This document shows positions 1 through 9,137 of a stretch of DNA of 64,000 bases, in pieces. The notes beneath the pieces were generated by a model, which ran no database searches, was not told where the DNA came from, and worked only from the letters and a program-made list of their open reading frames with translations. This DNA is from Limosilactobacillus pontis (lineage in GTDB: Bacteria; Bacillota; Bacilli; Lactobacillales; Lactobacillaceae): NCBI RefSeq assembly GCF_002940945.1, contig NZ_PNFV01000005.1, positions 62,001-126,000 of the forward strand, written 5' to 3'. Each line of letters opens with the position of its first letter. The first letter of the stretch is position 1. Position numbers and translations under genes: made by a program.

Positions 1-783
1 CTGGTCAACCGCATCAGTTGACATCCCAGCAGCAATTGCATTATTAGCCAGTAACAGCTTGATCCGAGGCATGAAATAGGTAACGTGGTTAGTCGCACAG
101 ATATTGATGGTCTCCGTCAACACCCGGTCACTGATCGCCAAGCGATGGTTAAGGGCGTGATACTCCGCAGCATAATACATCATTGAGATAATCCGGAGAT
201 AGCGTTCCTTGCTCGTATGTGCCCATTTGCCGTTGGCATTTGCTTGGAGGTAGTTGATCACCTTAGCAAAGAAAAAGTCCGCCTGATCCATCGACCCCTG
301 GCGAGCATATAGGACCCCCGAGCCTAGGTAAGCCAGCTGTGAGTAAATCGTCTGATGACGCTCGTCTAGCTCCTCTAGAATCTTTGTAAAGTTAAACAAA
401 GCTGCGGACCCCGGCTGGTTAGTTAGTGTGGCCAGCATCCCACGCAGGTAGTAGTATTGCATACGGTCCTGAGATGCTGTCAGGGTGGTTGCATCCAGTT
501 GGTCAAGCTGCTTTAGGGCCTGGGGAAAGTGTTCTGCCATCAAATTCTCCTCAATGCCATTCAGGGTTGCTCGCAGATAGCAGACGGTCGTCTCGTCGTC
601 GCGGTTAAGGTCATCAATGGTCAGCCCCAACCGCCGACAGAGTTGGTCAAGGATACTTAGCGACGGTACTTTCCCGTTGTTTTCAAACTTACTCAGGGTT
701 GATTGTGTACAGATTCCCTGACTAAGGGCTATCTGCGAGTAGCCAAGGGCCTTGCGCTGACGGATAAACTTCTTGATATCCAT
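1..783 (-). CDS. Helix-turn-helix regulator with helical (TPR-like) C-terminal region, partial
   Basis: The reading frame opens at the ATG at 781-783 and runs off the window edge, so the C-terminus is missing. The first ~60 residues form a Cro/C1-type helix-turn-helix (YSQIALSQGICTQSTLSKFE, then a P-S-L-x-I-L segment). The rest is a run of helical pairs resembling the peptide-binding repeats of RRNPP/Rgg-PlcR regulators, which usually sense short secreted peptides in the cytoplasm. It lies downstream of the suf operon on the same strand with only 15 bases between them, but nothing shows that it controls suf. No small peptide gene is visible inside the window. The family call is reasonably sure; the Rgg-versus-PlcR assignment and the ligand are not. 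Confidence 0.8.
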   Translation of the reverse strand, partial: MDIKKFIRQRKALGYSQIALSQGICTQSTLSKFENNGKVPSLSILDQLCRRLGLTIDDLNRDDETTVCYLRATLNGIEENLMAEHFPQALKQLDQLDATTLTASQDRMQYYYLRGMLATLTNQPGSAALFNFTKILEELDERHQTIYSQLAYLGSGVLYARQGSMDQADFFFAKVINYLQANANGKWAHTSKERYLRIISMMYYAAEYHALNHRLAISDRVLTETINICATNHVTYFMPRIKLLLANNAIAAGMSTDAVDQ

Positions 784-798
784 GTGATTTCCTCCTGG

Positions 799-1131
799 CT
801 AACCATGGATTCCCAAGGCAATCTTGGCAAACCGGCTCATTCGTGAGATATCCCAGACGGGCTCCCAAACAAGGTTGATCTTGCAGCTTGTAACGCCGTC
901 AACGCTCATCACTGCTGCCGTAATCTTCTCGTTCAAAACATCACCGAGCGGACAGCCCATCGTCGTCAAGGTCATTGTCACGGTACAGTTGCCGTCATCA
1001 TCAACCTTGACATCATAAATCAGCCCCAGGTTGACCAAGTCAATCCCTAATTCCGGGTCAATCACCTTTTCTAGGGCATCCATGACCTTGTTTTCGATTG
1101 GCGAAAATGGTACTGCTTCTTCATCTGCCAT
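799..1131 (-). CDS. MIP18/DUF59 family iron-sulfur assembly protein (SufT-like)
   Basis: A 110-residue protein of the DUF59/PaaD-like family, whose members assist Fe-S cluster maturation or delivery. The body shows the family pattern: V-I-D-P-E-L-G-I-D-L-V-N-L-G near residue 20 and T-T-M-G-C-P-L with the conserved Cys in the middle. I chose the ATG at 1129-1131 because a GGAGG lies a few bases upstream; the frame stays open to 1212 but without a ribosome binding site. It follows sufB on the same strand after about 100 bases and is probably the last gene of the suf operon. The precise role (SufT) is inferred from the family and the location. Confidence 0.88.
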   Translation of the reverse strand: MADEEAVPFSPIENKVMDALEKVIDPELGIDLVNLGLIYDVKVDDDGNCTVTMTLTTMGCPLGDVLNEKITAAVMSVDGVTSCKINLVWEPVWDISRMSRFAKIALGIHG

Positions 1132-1229
1132 CGTTTCTTCCCTCCATTTCAAAACAATCATTATCCCAAAAAGCGGCTTGGTGCCTGCGGAAATTGCGCC
1201 GCCAGGTATCAAAAGCCGCTCAGTTTTTA

Positions 1230-2639
1230 TTAACCGATTGAGCCTTCCATCTCAAAGCTGATCAAGCGGTTTAATTCAACCGCGTACTCCATCGGTAGTT
1301 GCTTGGTGAATGGTTCCACGAAGCCCATAATGATCATCTCGGTGGCCTTGGCCTCGGAAATTCCCCGACTCATCAAGTAGTATAGTTGCTCTTCTGAAAT
1401 CTTAGAGACCTTGGCCTCATGTTCCATGGCCACGTGTGAATTATCAATTTCATTGTACGGAATCGTATCCGACGATGATTGATCATCCATAATAATGGTA
1501 TCACATTCAACATGACCCTTGGAACCATCAGAATGCTTGCCAAATCGTACCGTCCCCCGGTAGTCCGTTGAGCCACCGGTCTTGGCAATTGACTTGGAAA
1601 CAATAGAACTCGACGTATTCGGGGCATTATGAATCATCCGGGCACCAGAGTCCTGGTGGATTCCATTGCTGGCTACGGCGATCGAAAGCATCGTGCCCCG
1701 GGCACCCTCACCGTTGAGGTAGACACTCGGGTACTTCATGGTGACCTTAGAACCGAGGTTACCATCAACCCACTCCATAGTGGCATTTTCGGCCGCGGCC
1801 GCACGCTTGGTTTCAAGACTGTAGACGTTATCTGACCAATTCTGAATGGTCGTGTAACGACAGTAGGCATCTTTGCAGACATTGACCTCAACGACTGCGG
1901 CGTGCAGGCTATCAGACGAATAGTTTGGCGCGGTACAGCCTTCGACGTAGTCAACACTGGCCCCTTCGTCAACAATGATTAGGGTCCGTTCAAACTGCCC
2001 AGTATTCTCCGCGTTTAACCGGAAGTAAGACTGGATTGGTGTCTTTACCTTGACCCCTTTTGGTACATAGATAAAGGAACCACCAGACCAAACAGCAGCG
2101 TTTAAAGCCGCAAATTTATTGTCAGTCGGTTGTACAAGTTTGCCAAACCACTTCTTGAAGAGGTCTGGATACTCTTTAAGGGCCGTATCAGTGTCGGTGA
2201 AGATGATACCGAGCTTAGCGAAGTCTTTCTTCATGTTATGGTAAACCACCTCAGACTCGTACTGCGCCGAGGCCCCCGCCAAGTATTTACGTTCGGCTTG
2301 GGGAACCCCCAGTCGGTCGAAGGTCTTCTTGAGGTCTTCGGGAACGTCCTTCCAATCCCTGAACTTCTTATCAGTCATCTTCTGGTAGTAGAGCATATCC
2401 TTAAGATCCAATCCAGACAGGTCTGGACCAAACTTCGGCATATCCAGTTTCTTGTAGATATGGTAGGCTTTCAGGCGGTAATCTAACATCCACTGCGGTT
2501 CGTGCTTCTCAGCAGAAATCTGGCGAACGATTTCCTCAGTAAGCCCCCGCCCGGTTGAATATACCGGCTTGACATCGTCATGAAAACCGTATTCGTAGTT
2601 TTCGTCTTTAACGATGCTTGCTGCTGTTTCTTTACTCAT
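1230..2639 (-). CDS. sufB: Fe-S cluster assembly scaffold SufB
   Basis: A 469-residue SufB, the scaffold subunit that works with SufC and SufD to build Fe-S clusters in the cytosol. The C-terminal half has the beta-helix typical of SufB/SufD, and the family end motif [20 protein letters not shown] is present; SufD at 4299-5588 has a parallel motif ([19 protein letters not shown]). The start is the ATG at 2637-2639, preceded by GAGGAGG; upstream in-frame ATGs overlap that site. The start overlaps the sufU stop by 8 bases, suggesting translational coupling. Family length is normal and no defects were seen. Confidence 0.97.
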   Translation of the reverse strand: MSKETAASIVKDENYEYGFHDDVKPVYSTGRGLTEEIVRQISAEKHEPQWMLDYRLKAYHIYKKLDMPKFGPDLSGLDLKDMLYYQKMTDKKFRDWKDVPEDLKKTFDRLGVPQAERKYLAGASAQYESEVVYHNMKKDFAKLGIIFTDTDTALKEYPDLFKKWFGKLVQPTDNKFAALNAAVWSGGSFIYVPKGVKVKTPIQSYFRLNAENTGQFERTLIIVDEGASVDYVEGCTAPNYSSDSLHAAVVEVNVCKDAYCRYTTIQNWSDNVYSLETKRAAAAENATMEWVDGNLGSKVTMKYPSVYLNGEGARGTMLSIAVASNGIHQDSGARMIHNAPNTSSSIVSKSIAKTGGSTDYRGTVRFGKHSDGSKGHVECDTIIMDDQSSSDTIPYNEIDNSHVAMEHEAKVSKISEEQLYYLMSRGISEAKATEMIIMGFVEPFTKQLPMEYAVELNRLISFEMEGSIG

Positions 2640-3093
2640 TGTTATCCTCCTCATCACTTTGCTTCAATAGTGCCCGCTGTAATGCCCACCATGACAAGGT
2701 GGCACACTTGATCCGGGCCGGGAACTCCATGATACTGGTCAGAATCTGGGCATCGCCAAGCTGGGCAAGCTCCGATGCTGAGCGTTGTTTACCAATCGCC
2801 ATGTCGGAAAAGATCTTGGCCATCGCCAGGGCCTGCTCCGTAGTCTTTCCCTTGACGGCGTCGGTCATCATACTGGCTGAGGCCTGGCTGATCGTACATC
2901 CTTCCCCGGTATAGGCAATATCCTCGATCTTATTATCAGCAACTTTGACCTGCAAGTTAATCGTGTCACCACAGGTCGGGTTGTGCAGGGTCATCGCGTT
3001 GGTGGACGTTGGCAGCTCCCCCTTGTTGTGCGGGTGGTTAGCGTGGTCTAAGATCACTTCCCGATATAATCCATTTAATTTAGAAAGTCCCAC
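2632..3093 (-). CDS. sufU: Fe-S cluster assembly sulfur-transfer protein SufU
   Basis: A 153-residue SufU, the zinc-containing partner that accepts persulfide sulfur from SufS in Gram-positive SUF systems. The three conserved cysteines are at residues 41 (PTCGD), 66 (GEGCTIS) and 130 (RIKCATLSW), with Asp43 as a zinc ligand. The insert that separates SufU from IscU-type scaffolds is present (residues ~100-120). It overlaps both neighbours, sufS upstream by 14 bases and sufB downstream by 8, so it is translated as part of one operon. Normal length. Confidence 0.96.
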   Translation of the reverse strand: MGLSKLNGLYREVILDHANHPHNKGELPTSTNAMTLHNPTCGDTINLQVKVADNKIEDIAYTGEGCTISQASASMMTDAVKGKTTEQALAMAKIFSDMAIGKQRSASELAQLGDAQILTSIMEFPARIKCATLSWWALQRALLKQSDEEDNNE

Positions 3094-4318
3094 CGTTAAA
3101 GAACTCCTTTGTCTCTTTGATTGCTTTGATTAACTGATCGGCATCGCTCTTCGTGTTGTAGAAGTAGAAGCTGGCCCGGGCAGTTGCTGTCAAGCCCAGT
3201 TCTTCCATCAGCGGCTGAGCGCAGTGGTGGCCGGCACGGACCGCTACCCCATCCATATCAAGAGCCGTAGCGACGTCGTGGGGGTGCAGGTTGGCCATGT
3301 TAAAGGCAATCACCCCCGTATGTTGACTGGGATCCTGAGGGCCATAGACCGTCACGTATGGTAGGGCCGTCAGCTTAGGCAGGACGTAATCAACCAGTTT
3401 CTGTTCCTGAGCCTGAACATTAGCCATCCCCAGGGACTGCAGGTAGTCGATTGCGGTACCCAGTCCCACGGCTCCGGCAACGTTTTGGGTTCCCGCCTCA
3501 AACTTGAGTGGGATATCCGCCCAGGTACTGCGATCGCGATGAACATCACTGATCATCTCACCACCGTACTGGTACGGTGGCATGGCCCGCAGGAGGCTGG
3601 CCTTGCCATAAAGGACCCCGATCCCCATCGGACTCATCATCTTATGGCCGGAAAAGGCATAAAAATCAACATCGAGGTTGCGAACATCAACCGGCATGTG
3701 TGGGGCCGCCTGGGCACCATCGCCAACGATGATTGCCCCGTGCTGATGTGCCAAAGCTGCCAGTTCCTTGAGCGGGGTTACGGTCCCTAAGACGTTGCTG
3801 GCGTGAGCGACAGCCACGATCTTGGTCTTGTCGGTAATCTTCTGCCGGGCATCCGCCATGTCGAGCTGCCCCTGATCGGTGAGACCGATGTACTTAAGGG
3901 TGGCGTGCTTACGCAGGGCCAACTGTTGCCACGGGATCAAGTTGCTGTGGTGTTCCATAATCGAGATAACAATCTCATCACCAGCCTCAATATTGGCCTC
4001 CCCATAAGTAGCAGCGACCAAGTTCAATCCATCCGTGCACCCCTTGGTAAAGACGATCTCATCACTGGATTGGGCGTTGATGAAATGCTGGACCTTACTC
4101 CGGGCGTCTTCGTAATCTTTCGTTGCCCGCTCGGCCAGGGTATGGACACCCCGGTGGACGTTAGCGTTGTCGTGTTCATAGAAATCCTGCAGGGCGGATA
4201 AAACCTGGCGCGGCCGTTGCGCGGTGGCCGCGTTATCCAGGTAGGCCAACCGTTCATCGTTGACCCGTTGCTTGAGGATCGGAAAATCGGCTAGAACATC
4301 ATTGATACTGTAAGCCAT
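3080..4318 (-). CDS. sufS: Cysteine desulfurase SufS
   Basis: A 412-residue group II cysteine desulfurase. It removes sulfur from L-cysteine using pyridoxal phosphate and passes it to SufU. The PLP lysine is Lys226 in FSGHKMMSP and the persulfide cysteine is Cys366 in RAGHHCAQPL. His123/His124 (MEHHSNLIPW) stack on the cofactor. The start at 4316-4318 has AAAGGA upstream and the gene overlaps the end of sufD by 20 bases. Length and motifs are normal for Lactobacillales SufS. Confidence 0.97.
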   Translation of the reverse strand: MAYSINDVLADFPILKQRVNDERLAYLDNAATAQRPRQVLSALQDFYEHDNANVHRGVHTLAERATKDYEDARSKVQHFINAQSSDEIVFTKGCTDGLNLVAATYGEANIEAGDEIVISIMEHHSNLIPWQQLALRKHATLKYIGLTDQGQLDMADARQKITDKTKIVAVAHASNVLGTVTPLKELAALAHQHGAIIVGDGAQAAPHMPVDVRNLDVDFYAFSGHKMMSPMGIGVLYGKASLLRAMPPYQYGGEMISDVHRDRSTWADIPLKFEAGTQNVAGAVGLGTAIDYLQSLGMANVQAQEQKLVDYVLPKLTALPYVTVYGPQDPSQHTGVIAFNMANLHPHDVATALDMDGVAVRAGHHCAQPLMEELGLTATARASFYFYNTKSDADQLIKAIKETKEFFNGGTF

Positions 4319-5588
4319 CGGCGAGCTTCCTTTCTAGAATATCGACCATTTTGCTTTGCACATCCTTCGATGGAATGGCGGATAAGACCGCCCCCAAAAA
4401 GCCCCGGATAACCATTCGCTGAGCCTGTGGACGGGGAATACCCCGGCTCATCAGGTAGTACATCTGGTGCGGGTCGACGGGACCAACGCTGGCGGCGTGA
4501 CCGGCTTCAACATCGTTCTCGTCAATTAGCAGGATCGGGTTGGCATCCCCACGAGCCTGTGGCGACATGATCAATACCCGGTTCTGCTGGTCGGCTTTGG
4601 AACCATGGGCACCATGAATGATCTGCCCAATCCCGTTAAAGATCAACTCTGACCGCTCCATGATGACTCCCCGCTGGTTGATCAACCCGGTCGTATGCTT
4701 GCCATGATTGGTAACCCGGTTATTGATACCAACCCGCTGCTTGCCAGTGGTGACCGCAATCATCTTGGAATTAGCGTAACCACCCTCACCAAGTAGTTCG
4801 GAGTCCATATCACCGACCGTATCACCGTCGTTCATGACACCAACCGCCCATTCTACGTGAGCGTCTCGGCCGATGTCAGCCCGGCGTTTGAAGTAGGTAT
4901 GGGTGTGGGCCCCTAATTCGTCCAGGGATGAGAAATCAATCTCACTGTTATCCCGAGCAATCAACTCGATCATCATATTGGCCGGATTATCATGATCACC
5001 GACCGATGAAAGGTGTTGGATAAACTTGATCTGGCTACCCTGGTCGGCAATGACCAGGATGTGCGATATCAACGGTTCGTCCTGGGTGTTATCCTGGATC
5101 AATTCCGCCTCAATTGGCTTTTCCACCACCACGTTCTTTGGAACATAGAGGAACAGCCCGGCATTTAAGTAAGCCTGATGATAGGCCGTCAACAGGTTCT
5201 CCTCAGGCTTAATAGCGGACATGTAATACTTGTCGAACAGGTCGGCGTGATCGCGGGCGGCCGTGAAGATATCGGTTAAGACGATCCCCTGATCCCGGAG
5301 ATGCTGGGGAATGTCCAGGCGAACGGTGCTCTGACCGAACTGGGTCACTCGGATTACCTCATCATCTGGCTGGGCAGTCGGCAAGGCGTCTGGGGATGAT
5401 GGGCACCAGTTTAGTGGCCGATCCTTGATCAGTGGCCAGTCCTGAAACTTAAAGCGCTGCATCCGCGGTAACCGGAGCTTGCTCATCAGTTCTAGGCCCT
5501 GTAACCGACGTTTGCGAAATGTTGCTGGTTCATTGTTTTGCTGGCTGGCAGCCGTTAGCTGTGCCTGCTTTTGATTCTCATTCATCAT
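4299..5588 (-). CDS. sufD: Fe-S cluster assembly protein SufD
   Basis: A 429-residue SufD, the SufB paralogue that completes the SufBCD complex and helps iron entry. It has an N-terminal helical region, a central beta-helix and the C-terminal family motif ending in YLMSRGIPRPQAQRMVIRGF. GGGGG lies 8 bases before the double ATG at 5583-5588; either ATG could be used. It follows sufC by 12 bases and overlaps sufS by 20, fitting the Firmicute order sufC-D-S-U-B. Confidence 0.96.
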   Translation of the reverse strand: MMNENQKQAQLTAASQQNNEPATFRKRRLQGLELMSKLRLPRMQRFKFQDWPLIKDRPLNWCPSSPDALPTAQPDDEVIRVTQFGQSTVRLDIPQHLRDQGIVLTDIFTAARDHADLFDKYYMSAIKPEENLLTAYHQAYLNAGLFLYVPKNVVVEKPIEAELIQDNTQDEPLISHILVIADQGSQIKFIQHLSSVGDHDNPANMMIELIARDNSEIDFSSLDELGAHTHTYFKRRADIGRDAHVEWAVGVMNDGDTVGDMDSELLGEGGYANSKMIAVTTGKQRVGINNRVTNHGKHTTGLINQRGVIMERSELIFNGIGQIIHGAHGSKADQQNRVLIMSPQARGDANPILLIDENDVEAGHAASVGPVDPHQMYYLMSRGIPRPQAQRMVIRGFLGAVLSAIPSKDVQSKMVDILERKLADGLQYQ

Positions 5589-5600
5589 GGCAGCGGCCCC

Positions 5601-6398
5601 CTAGTCTTCATCATCGACAAGTTTGATGTTAAGCCCCAGTTCATCCCGCAGGCCAGCGTAACCTTCATCTTCCAGCTTTTTGGCCAATTCAGGGCCGCCC
5701 GTCTTAACAATCCGACCATCCATCATAACGTGAACCGTATCAGGAACGATGTAGTTTAATAGGCGCTGATAGTGGGTAATAATCAGGGAGCCAAAGTTGT
5801 CGCCACGCATCGAATTAACCCCTTTAGATACGACTTTCAGAGCATCAATATCCAGTCCAGAGTCAATCTCATCGAGCAGGGCAAAACTTGGTTCAATCAT
5901 CAATAACTGCAGAATCTCGTTCCGCTTCTTTTCACCACCAGAGAAGCCCTCGTTCAGGTACCGCTCCGTCATGGATTCACTCATATCTAACAATTTGAGA
6001 TTCTTGTCTAGCTTCTTGATGAAGTCCATAACTGAAATCTGACCATCTTCTGGGCGACGAGCGTTAATGGCCGCCCGCAGGAATTCAGCGTTAGTTACTC
6101 CCTGAATCTCAGCCGGGTACTGCATTGCCAGGAACAATCCCTTCCGCGCCCGCTCATCAACCGGCATTTTGAGAATACTTTCCCCGTTCAGTAAGATATC
6201 TCCCTGGGTAACATGGTAGCTTGGCTGACCCATGATCGTCTGAGACAGAGTTGACTTACCGGTACCATTCGGCCCCATGATTGCATGAATCTCACCGGTC
6301 TTCATCTTCAGGTTGACTCCCTTGAGGATCTCCTTTTCCTGCTTTTTTTCCTCATCCTGAACAGAAACGTGTAGGTCTTTAACTTCTAGCGTCGCCAT
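5601..6398 (-). CDS. sufC: Fe-S cluster assembly ATPase SufC
   Basis: A 265-residue ABC-type ATPase that energises the SufBCD scaffold. The Walker A is GPNGTGKST at residues 42-50. The signature is FSGGEKKRNEI, followed by the Walker B LLDEIDSGLD and a switch His in ITHYQR. The N-terminus carries a short acidic/lysine-rich insert (residues ~14-22, QDEEKKQEKE) between the first strands. It is the first gene of the suf operon; an AGGAGG sits 8 bases upstream of the ATG. The operon is divergent from feoA. Confidence 0.97.
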   Translation of the reverse strand: MATLEVKDLHVSVQDEEKKQEKEILKGVNLKMKTGEIHAIMGPNGTGKSTLSQTIMGQPSYHVTQGDILLNGESILKMPVDERARKGLFLAMQYPAEIQGVTNAEFLRAAINARRPEDGQISVMDFIKKLDKNLKLLDMSESMTERYLNEGFSGGEKKRNEILQLLMIEPSFALLDEIDSGLDIDALKVVSKGVNSMRGDNFGSLIITHYQRLLNYIVPDTVHVMMDGRIVKTGGPELAKKLEDEGYAGLRDELGLNIKLVDDED

Positions 6399-6631
6399 AA
6401 AATATTCCTCCTGGCATAATAATTATTCTCAACAACCGATAAAAAAATATAATTACGGTCGTTTACAAGAACGTGAACTGTTTTACAAAACCATTATATC
6501 CGAATACTTATAATAATAAAATAGGCAATTTATATTTTTGAAACGCTTCCTTGCTTTAAAAATAGTGTGTATAATAAAACTATAACTTTATATTAATAAT
6601 ATATTTTGAGAATATTCAAGGGGAAATTATT
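6399..6631. promoter_or_regulatory. Shared suf/feo divergent regulatory region
   Basis: This AT-rich 233-bp spacer separates the Fe-S assembly operon from the ferrous iron uptake operon. On the plus strand a TATAAT at 6570-6575 is preceded after 17 bases by a weak TTCCTT (6547-6552), and a cre-like sequence TTGAAACGCTTCCT (6538-6551, 12 of 14 consensus positions) overlaps that -35. On the minus strand a TATAAT lies at 6493-6498 without a good -35. The words TTATTCTCAA (6423-6432) and TTGAGAATAT (6606-6615) mirror each other, one near each start codon, and could be regulator half-sites. The feoA ribosome binding site AAGGGG is at 6618-6623. Confidence 0.5.
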
Positions 6632-6832
6632 ATGTCAAAGCAATATATTCTACATTCATTTGCGGGCATTAACCAGCCAACGGTCATCCGGCTTCACAAC
6701 CTTGGCCTCTGCGAAGGTTGTCCAATCAAGGTTATCCAGCGCTATCCCTTTCACGGACCAGTAATCATTGAAGCCGACCACCAACGAATCGGGCTCCGTT
6801 ACCATGTCTTCGCTTGTTTAGCGGGGGATTAA
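6632..6832 (+). CDS. feoA: Ferrous iron transport accessory protein FeoA
   Basis: A 66-residue SH3-like protein of the FeoA family, a small cytosolic partner of FeoB. The pattern N-L-G-L-x-E-G near residues 28-34 and the G-L-R near the end match FeoA. It ends one base before the feoB start, so the two are co-translated. Short for the family (usually ~75) but complete. Confidence 0.9.
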   Translation: MSKQYILHSFAGINQPTVIRLHNLGLCEGCPIKVIQRYPFHGPVIIEADHQRIGLRYHVFACLAGD

Positions 6833-6833
6833 G

Positions 6834-8822
6834 ATGGCAACCGTTGCACTAATTGGAAATCCAAATACCGGTAAGACCACCCTTTTCAATTCACTGACCG
6901 ATCGGTATGAATACGTCGGCAACTGGACTGGAGTTACCGTGGAGAAGAAGCAGGGCCTGCTCAAGGGGACCGACGTTACCATCATCGACCTACCAGGGGT
7001 TTACTCATTAGATCCCCTTACCAAGGATGAGGCGGTTGTGGCAGACTATCTAATGCACAACCAGCCCAACATGATCTTAAATGTCACCAACGCTAGCCAA
7101 TTACGGCGTAACCTATTGCTGACCATTGAGGTCCTGGAGCTGGGCTACCCGGTAATCCTCGTGCTCAACATGATTGATGACCTCCGCCGCACCGGATATG
7201 ACTATGATCTTGGGGTTTTGAAACAGCGCCTTTGCTGTCCAGTGGTTACCACAAATGCACGCAGCCACAAAGGAATCACAGCTGTCCGTGACCAGGTCCG
7301 CCACTGTGAGCAACAAACCGCTACTCCCCTCGTCCTGCAATATCCGCCACGAGTAAAGCAGGCGATTCACGATGCGGCCACCGCGCTGGTGAAGGACTAC
7401 GGCTACTCACGATCACTGGCCCGCTGGCTAGCAATCCAGTTCATCGACAAGAATAAGGTGGTGCGAGAATATGCCCGCCGCCACCATCTTACCCCACTCA
7501 TCAGTCAACAAAACACCTTCGATAAGGCTAAACTGGCTGATCAGCTGTTTGAGACCCGGCTAGCCTTCATCGAACAAACGCTGAAGGATGCCCGGCGAAA
7601 CATCGCTGGCAGCCATCACCCTCAGTTCACCAGTCGCATTGACCGGATCGTCACCCACCCGATACTAGGCCTGCCGATCTTTGCCCTGATCTTCTTTTTG
7701 ATGTTCAAAGTCTCCTTTGATTGGGTGGGAACGCCCCTGTCCAACCTGCTAGACCAGTTTCTCTCCGGACCAGTCTCTACGACAGCTGATAATCTGCTTA
7801 TCCAGGCCGGAGCCATCCCTGCCTTACGTTCCTTGGTAGTCAATGGGATTATCGCCGGGGTTGGCGGAGTACTAACCTTCATTCCCCAGATCTTCATGCT
7901 CTTTGCCTGCATTTCTCTGCTTGAGGATTCGGGCTACATGGCCCGGGCCGCACTGGTCACTGACCGAGTAATGCAGCTGATCGGGCTCAATGGGAAGTCC
8001 TTCATCCCCCTAATCATTGGTTTTGGCTGCAACGTCACCGGAATTATGGCCGCCCGGACAATTGAACAGCCTAAGGAGCGCCTGGTTACCACCTTAATCA
8101 TGCCGTTCATGAGTTGCTCAGCCCGCCTGCCGATCTACAGTCTGGTGGTGGCGGCCTTCTTCCCGCATCACCAGGCCCTAATTATTCTCTCAGTCTACTT
8201 TCTGGGAATCGTAATCGCCCTGCTGATGGCTAAGCTCTACCAATTGATCTTTCACATGAAGGATAGTTCAGTCTTTGTGATTGAGCTTCCTCAGTACCAC
8301 CTTCCCCGCATTGACATTATCTGGCATGGGACCTGGGATAAGGGCAAGGGCTTCATTCGCAAGGCTGGCACCATCATCTTTGCGGGTACTGTCTTAATCT
8401 GGGTACTATCAAGCTTTGGGACGACTGGATTCGTCACCGATTCTACCCATAGTTTTGCCGCCGACCTCGGTCGGGCCCTGGTGCCCGTCTTTGCGCCGCT
8501 GGGGATCGTCCAATGGCAGGCAATCAGCGCCCTCTTCACCGGTGTCCTCGCCAAGGAGGTTATCACGGCCAGCATGATGGTGATGTTTCATACCAGTAGC
8601 AAGGCGGTCCTCGTGGCTGCCCTCGGCCAGTTCGTCTCGCCGGTCGCTGCCTACGCCCTGTTGGTATTTATCCTACTCTACGCTCCATGTTTTGCCACTT
8701 TGGCCACTATTAAACAGGAAACCGGCTCCGTAAAGTGGATGCTTTATTCCGCATTCTCCAGCCTGGTCATCGCCTACCTGATTGCTTTATTAATATTCCA
8801 GGTCGGTTCACTCATCTTCTAG
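6834..8822 (+). CDS. feoB: Ferrous iron transporter FeoB
   Basis: A 662-residue membrane protein that imports Fe(II). The N-terminal G domain has G1 GNPNTGKTT (residues 8-16), G3 DLPGVYSL and G4 NMID. After a helical linker the membrane part contains the two Gate regions with conserved cysteines (GFGCNVTGIMAAR and YAPCFATLATI) and at least eight hydrophobic segments. The length is at the short end of the family, mainly because the soluble linker is compact. It sits in the feoA-feoB-Cys-peptide operon, divergent from suf, which supports iron supply for Fe-S assembly. Confidence 0.97.
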   Translation: MATVALIGNPNTGKTTLFNSLTDRYEYVGNWTGVTVEKKQGLLKGTDVTIIDLPGVYSLDPLTKDEAVVADYLMHNQPNMILNVTNASQLRRNLLLTIEVLELGYPVILVLNMIDDLRRTGYDYDLGVLKQRLCCPVVTTNARSHKGITAVRDQVRHCEQQTATPLVLQYPPRVKQAIHDAATALVKDYGYSRSLARWLAIQFIDKNKVVREYARRHHLTPLISQQNTFDKAKLADQLFETRLAFIEQTLKDARRNIAGSHHPQFTSRIDRIVTHPILGLPIFALIFFLMFKVSFDWVGTPLSNLLDQFLSGPVSTTADNLLIQAGAIPALRSLVVNGIIAGVGGVLTFIPQIFMLFACISLLEDSGYMARAALVTDRVMQLIGLNGKSFIPLIIGFGCNVTGIMAARTIEQPKERLVTTLIMPFMSCSARLPIYSLVVAAFFPHHQALIILSVYFLGIVIALLMAKLYQLIFHMKDSSVFVIELPQYHLPRIDIIWHGTWDKGKGFIRKAGTIIFAGTVLIWVLSSFGTTGFVTDSTHSFAADLGRALVPVFAPLGIVQWQAISALFTGVLAKEVITASMMVMFHTSSKAVLVAALGQFVSPVAAYALLVFILLYAPCFATLATIKQETGSVKWMLYSAFSSLVIAYLIALLIFQVGSLIF

Positions 8823-8834
8823 GGAGGCAGCATC

Positions 8835-8996
8835 ATGAAGTTGCTAATCAATCTATTGATCATTATTGCTATCGTTGCTTTGGCAGTCTACCAGATCTAC
8901 CGGCATTTTCGGTCGAGTAGGCAGGGAAAGTGCGCCGCCTGCGAGTATGATTGTGAAATCAAGCGGCTAGCCAAGCATCGGCCGCCATCAGACTAA
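8835..8996 (+). CDS. FeoB-associated Cys-rich membrane protein
   Basis: A 53-residue protein starting at the ATG at 8835, with GGGAGG 5 bases upstream of the codon context. One N-terminal membrane segment (residues ~3-20, LLINLLIIIAIVALAVY) is followed by a basic stretch and three cysteines in CAACEYDC. Such small Cys-rich proteins often follow feoB and are annotated FeoB-associated; their function is not settled. It is 12 bases after feoB and directly before the terminator at 9016. Confidence 0.85.
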   Translation: MKLLINLLIIIAIVALAVYQIYRHFRSSRQGKCAACEYDCEIKRLAKHRPPSD

Positions 8997-9015
8997 AAAG
9001 TTCTTCATTGAAACA

Positions 9016-9055
9016 CCCCCATAGTTGGACAAAACAATCCTACTATGGGGGTTTT
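9016..9055 (+). terminator. Rho-independent terminator of the feo operon
   Basis: A 10-bp perfect stem (CCCCCATAGT at 9016-9025 with ACTATGGGGG at 9042-9051) and a 16-base loop, followed by TTTT. It lies 19 bases after the FeoB-associated gene. Confidence 0.88.
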
Positions 9056-9073
9056 AGTATGATTAAATTTAGT

Positions 9074-9102
9074 TTGACAGCTAACAAACCTCTGAATATA
9101 AT
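9074..9102 (+). promoter_or_regulatory. Consensus promoter with operator-like repeat for the marR operon
   Basis: TTGACA (9074-9079) and TATAAT (9097-9102) are separated by 17 bases, a perfect sigma-A promoter. An inverted repeat GTTTG-N8-CAAAC (9072-9089) overlaps the -35 box, where an autorepressing MarR protein would be expected to bind. The operator role is inference. Confidence 0.8.
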
Positions 9103-9137
9103 TTCAAAAGGATAAGATTTAAGGAGGAAGTATTAAA

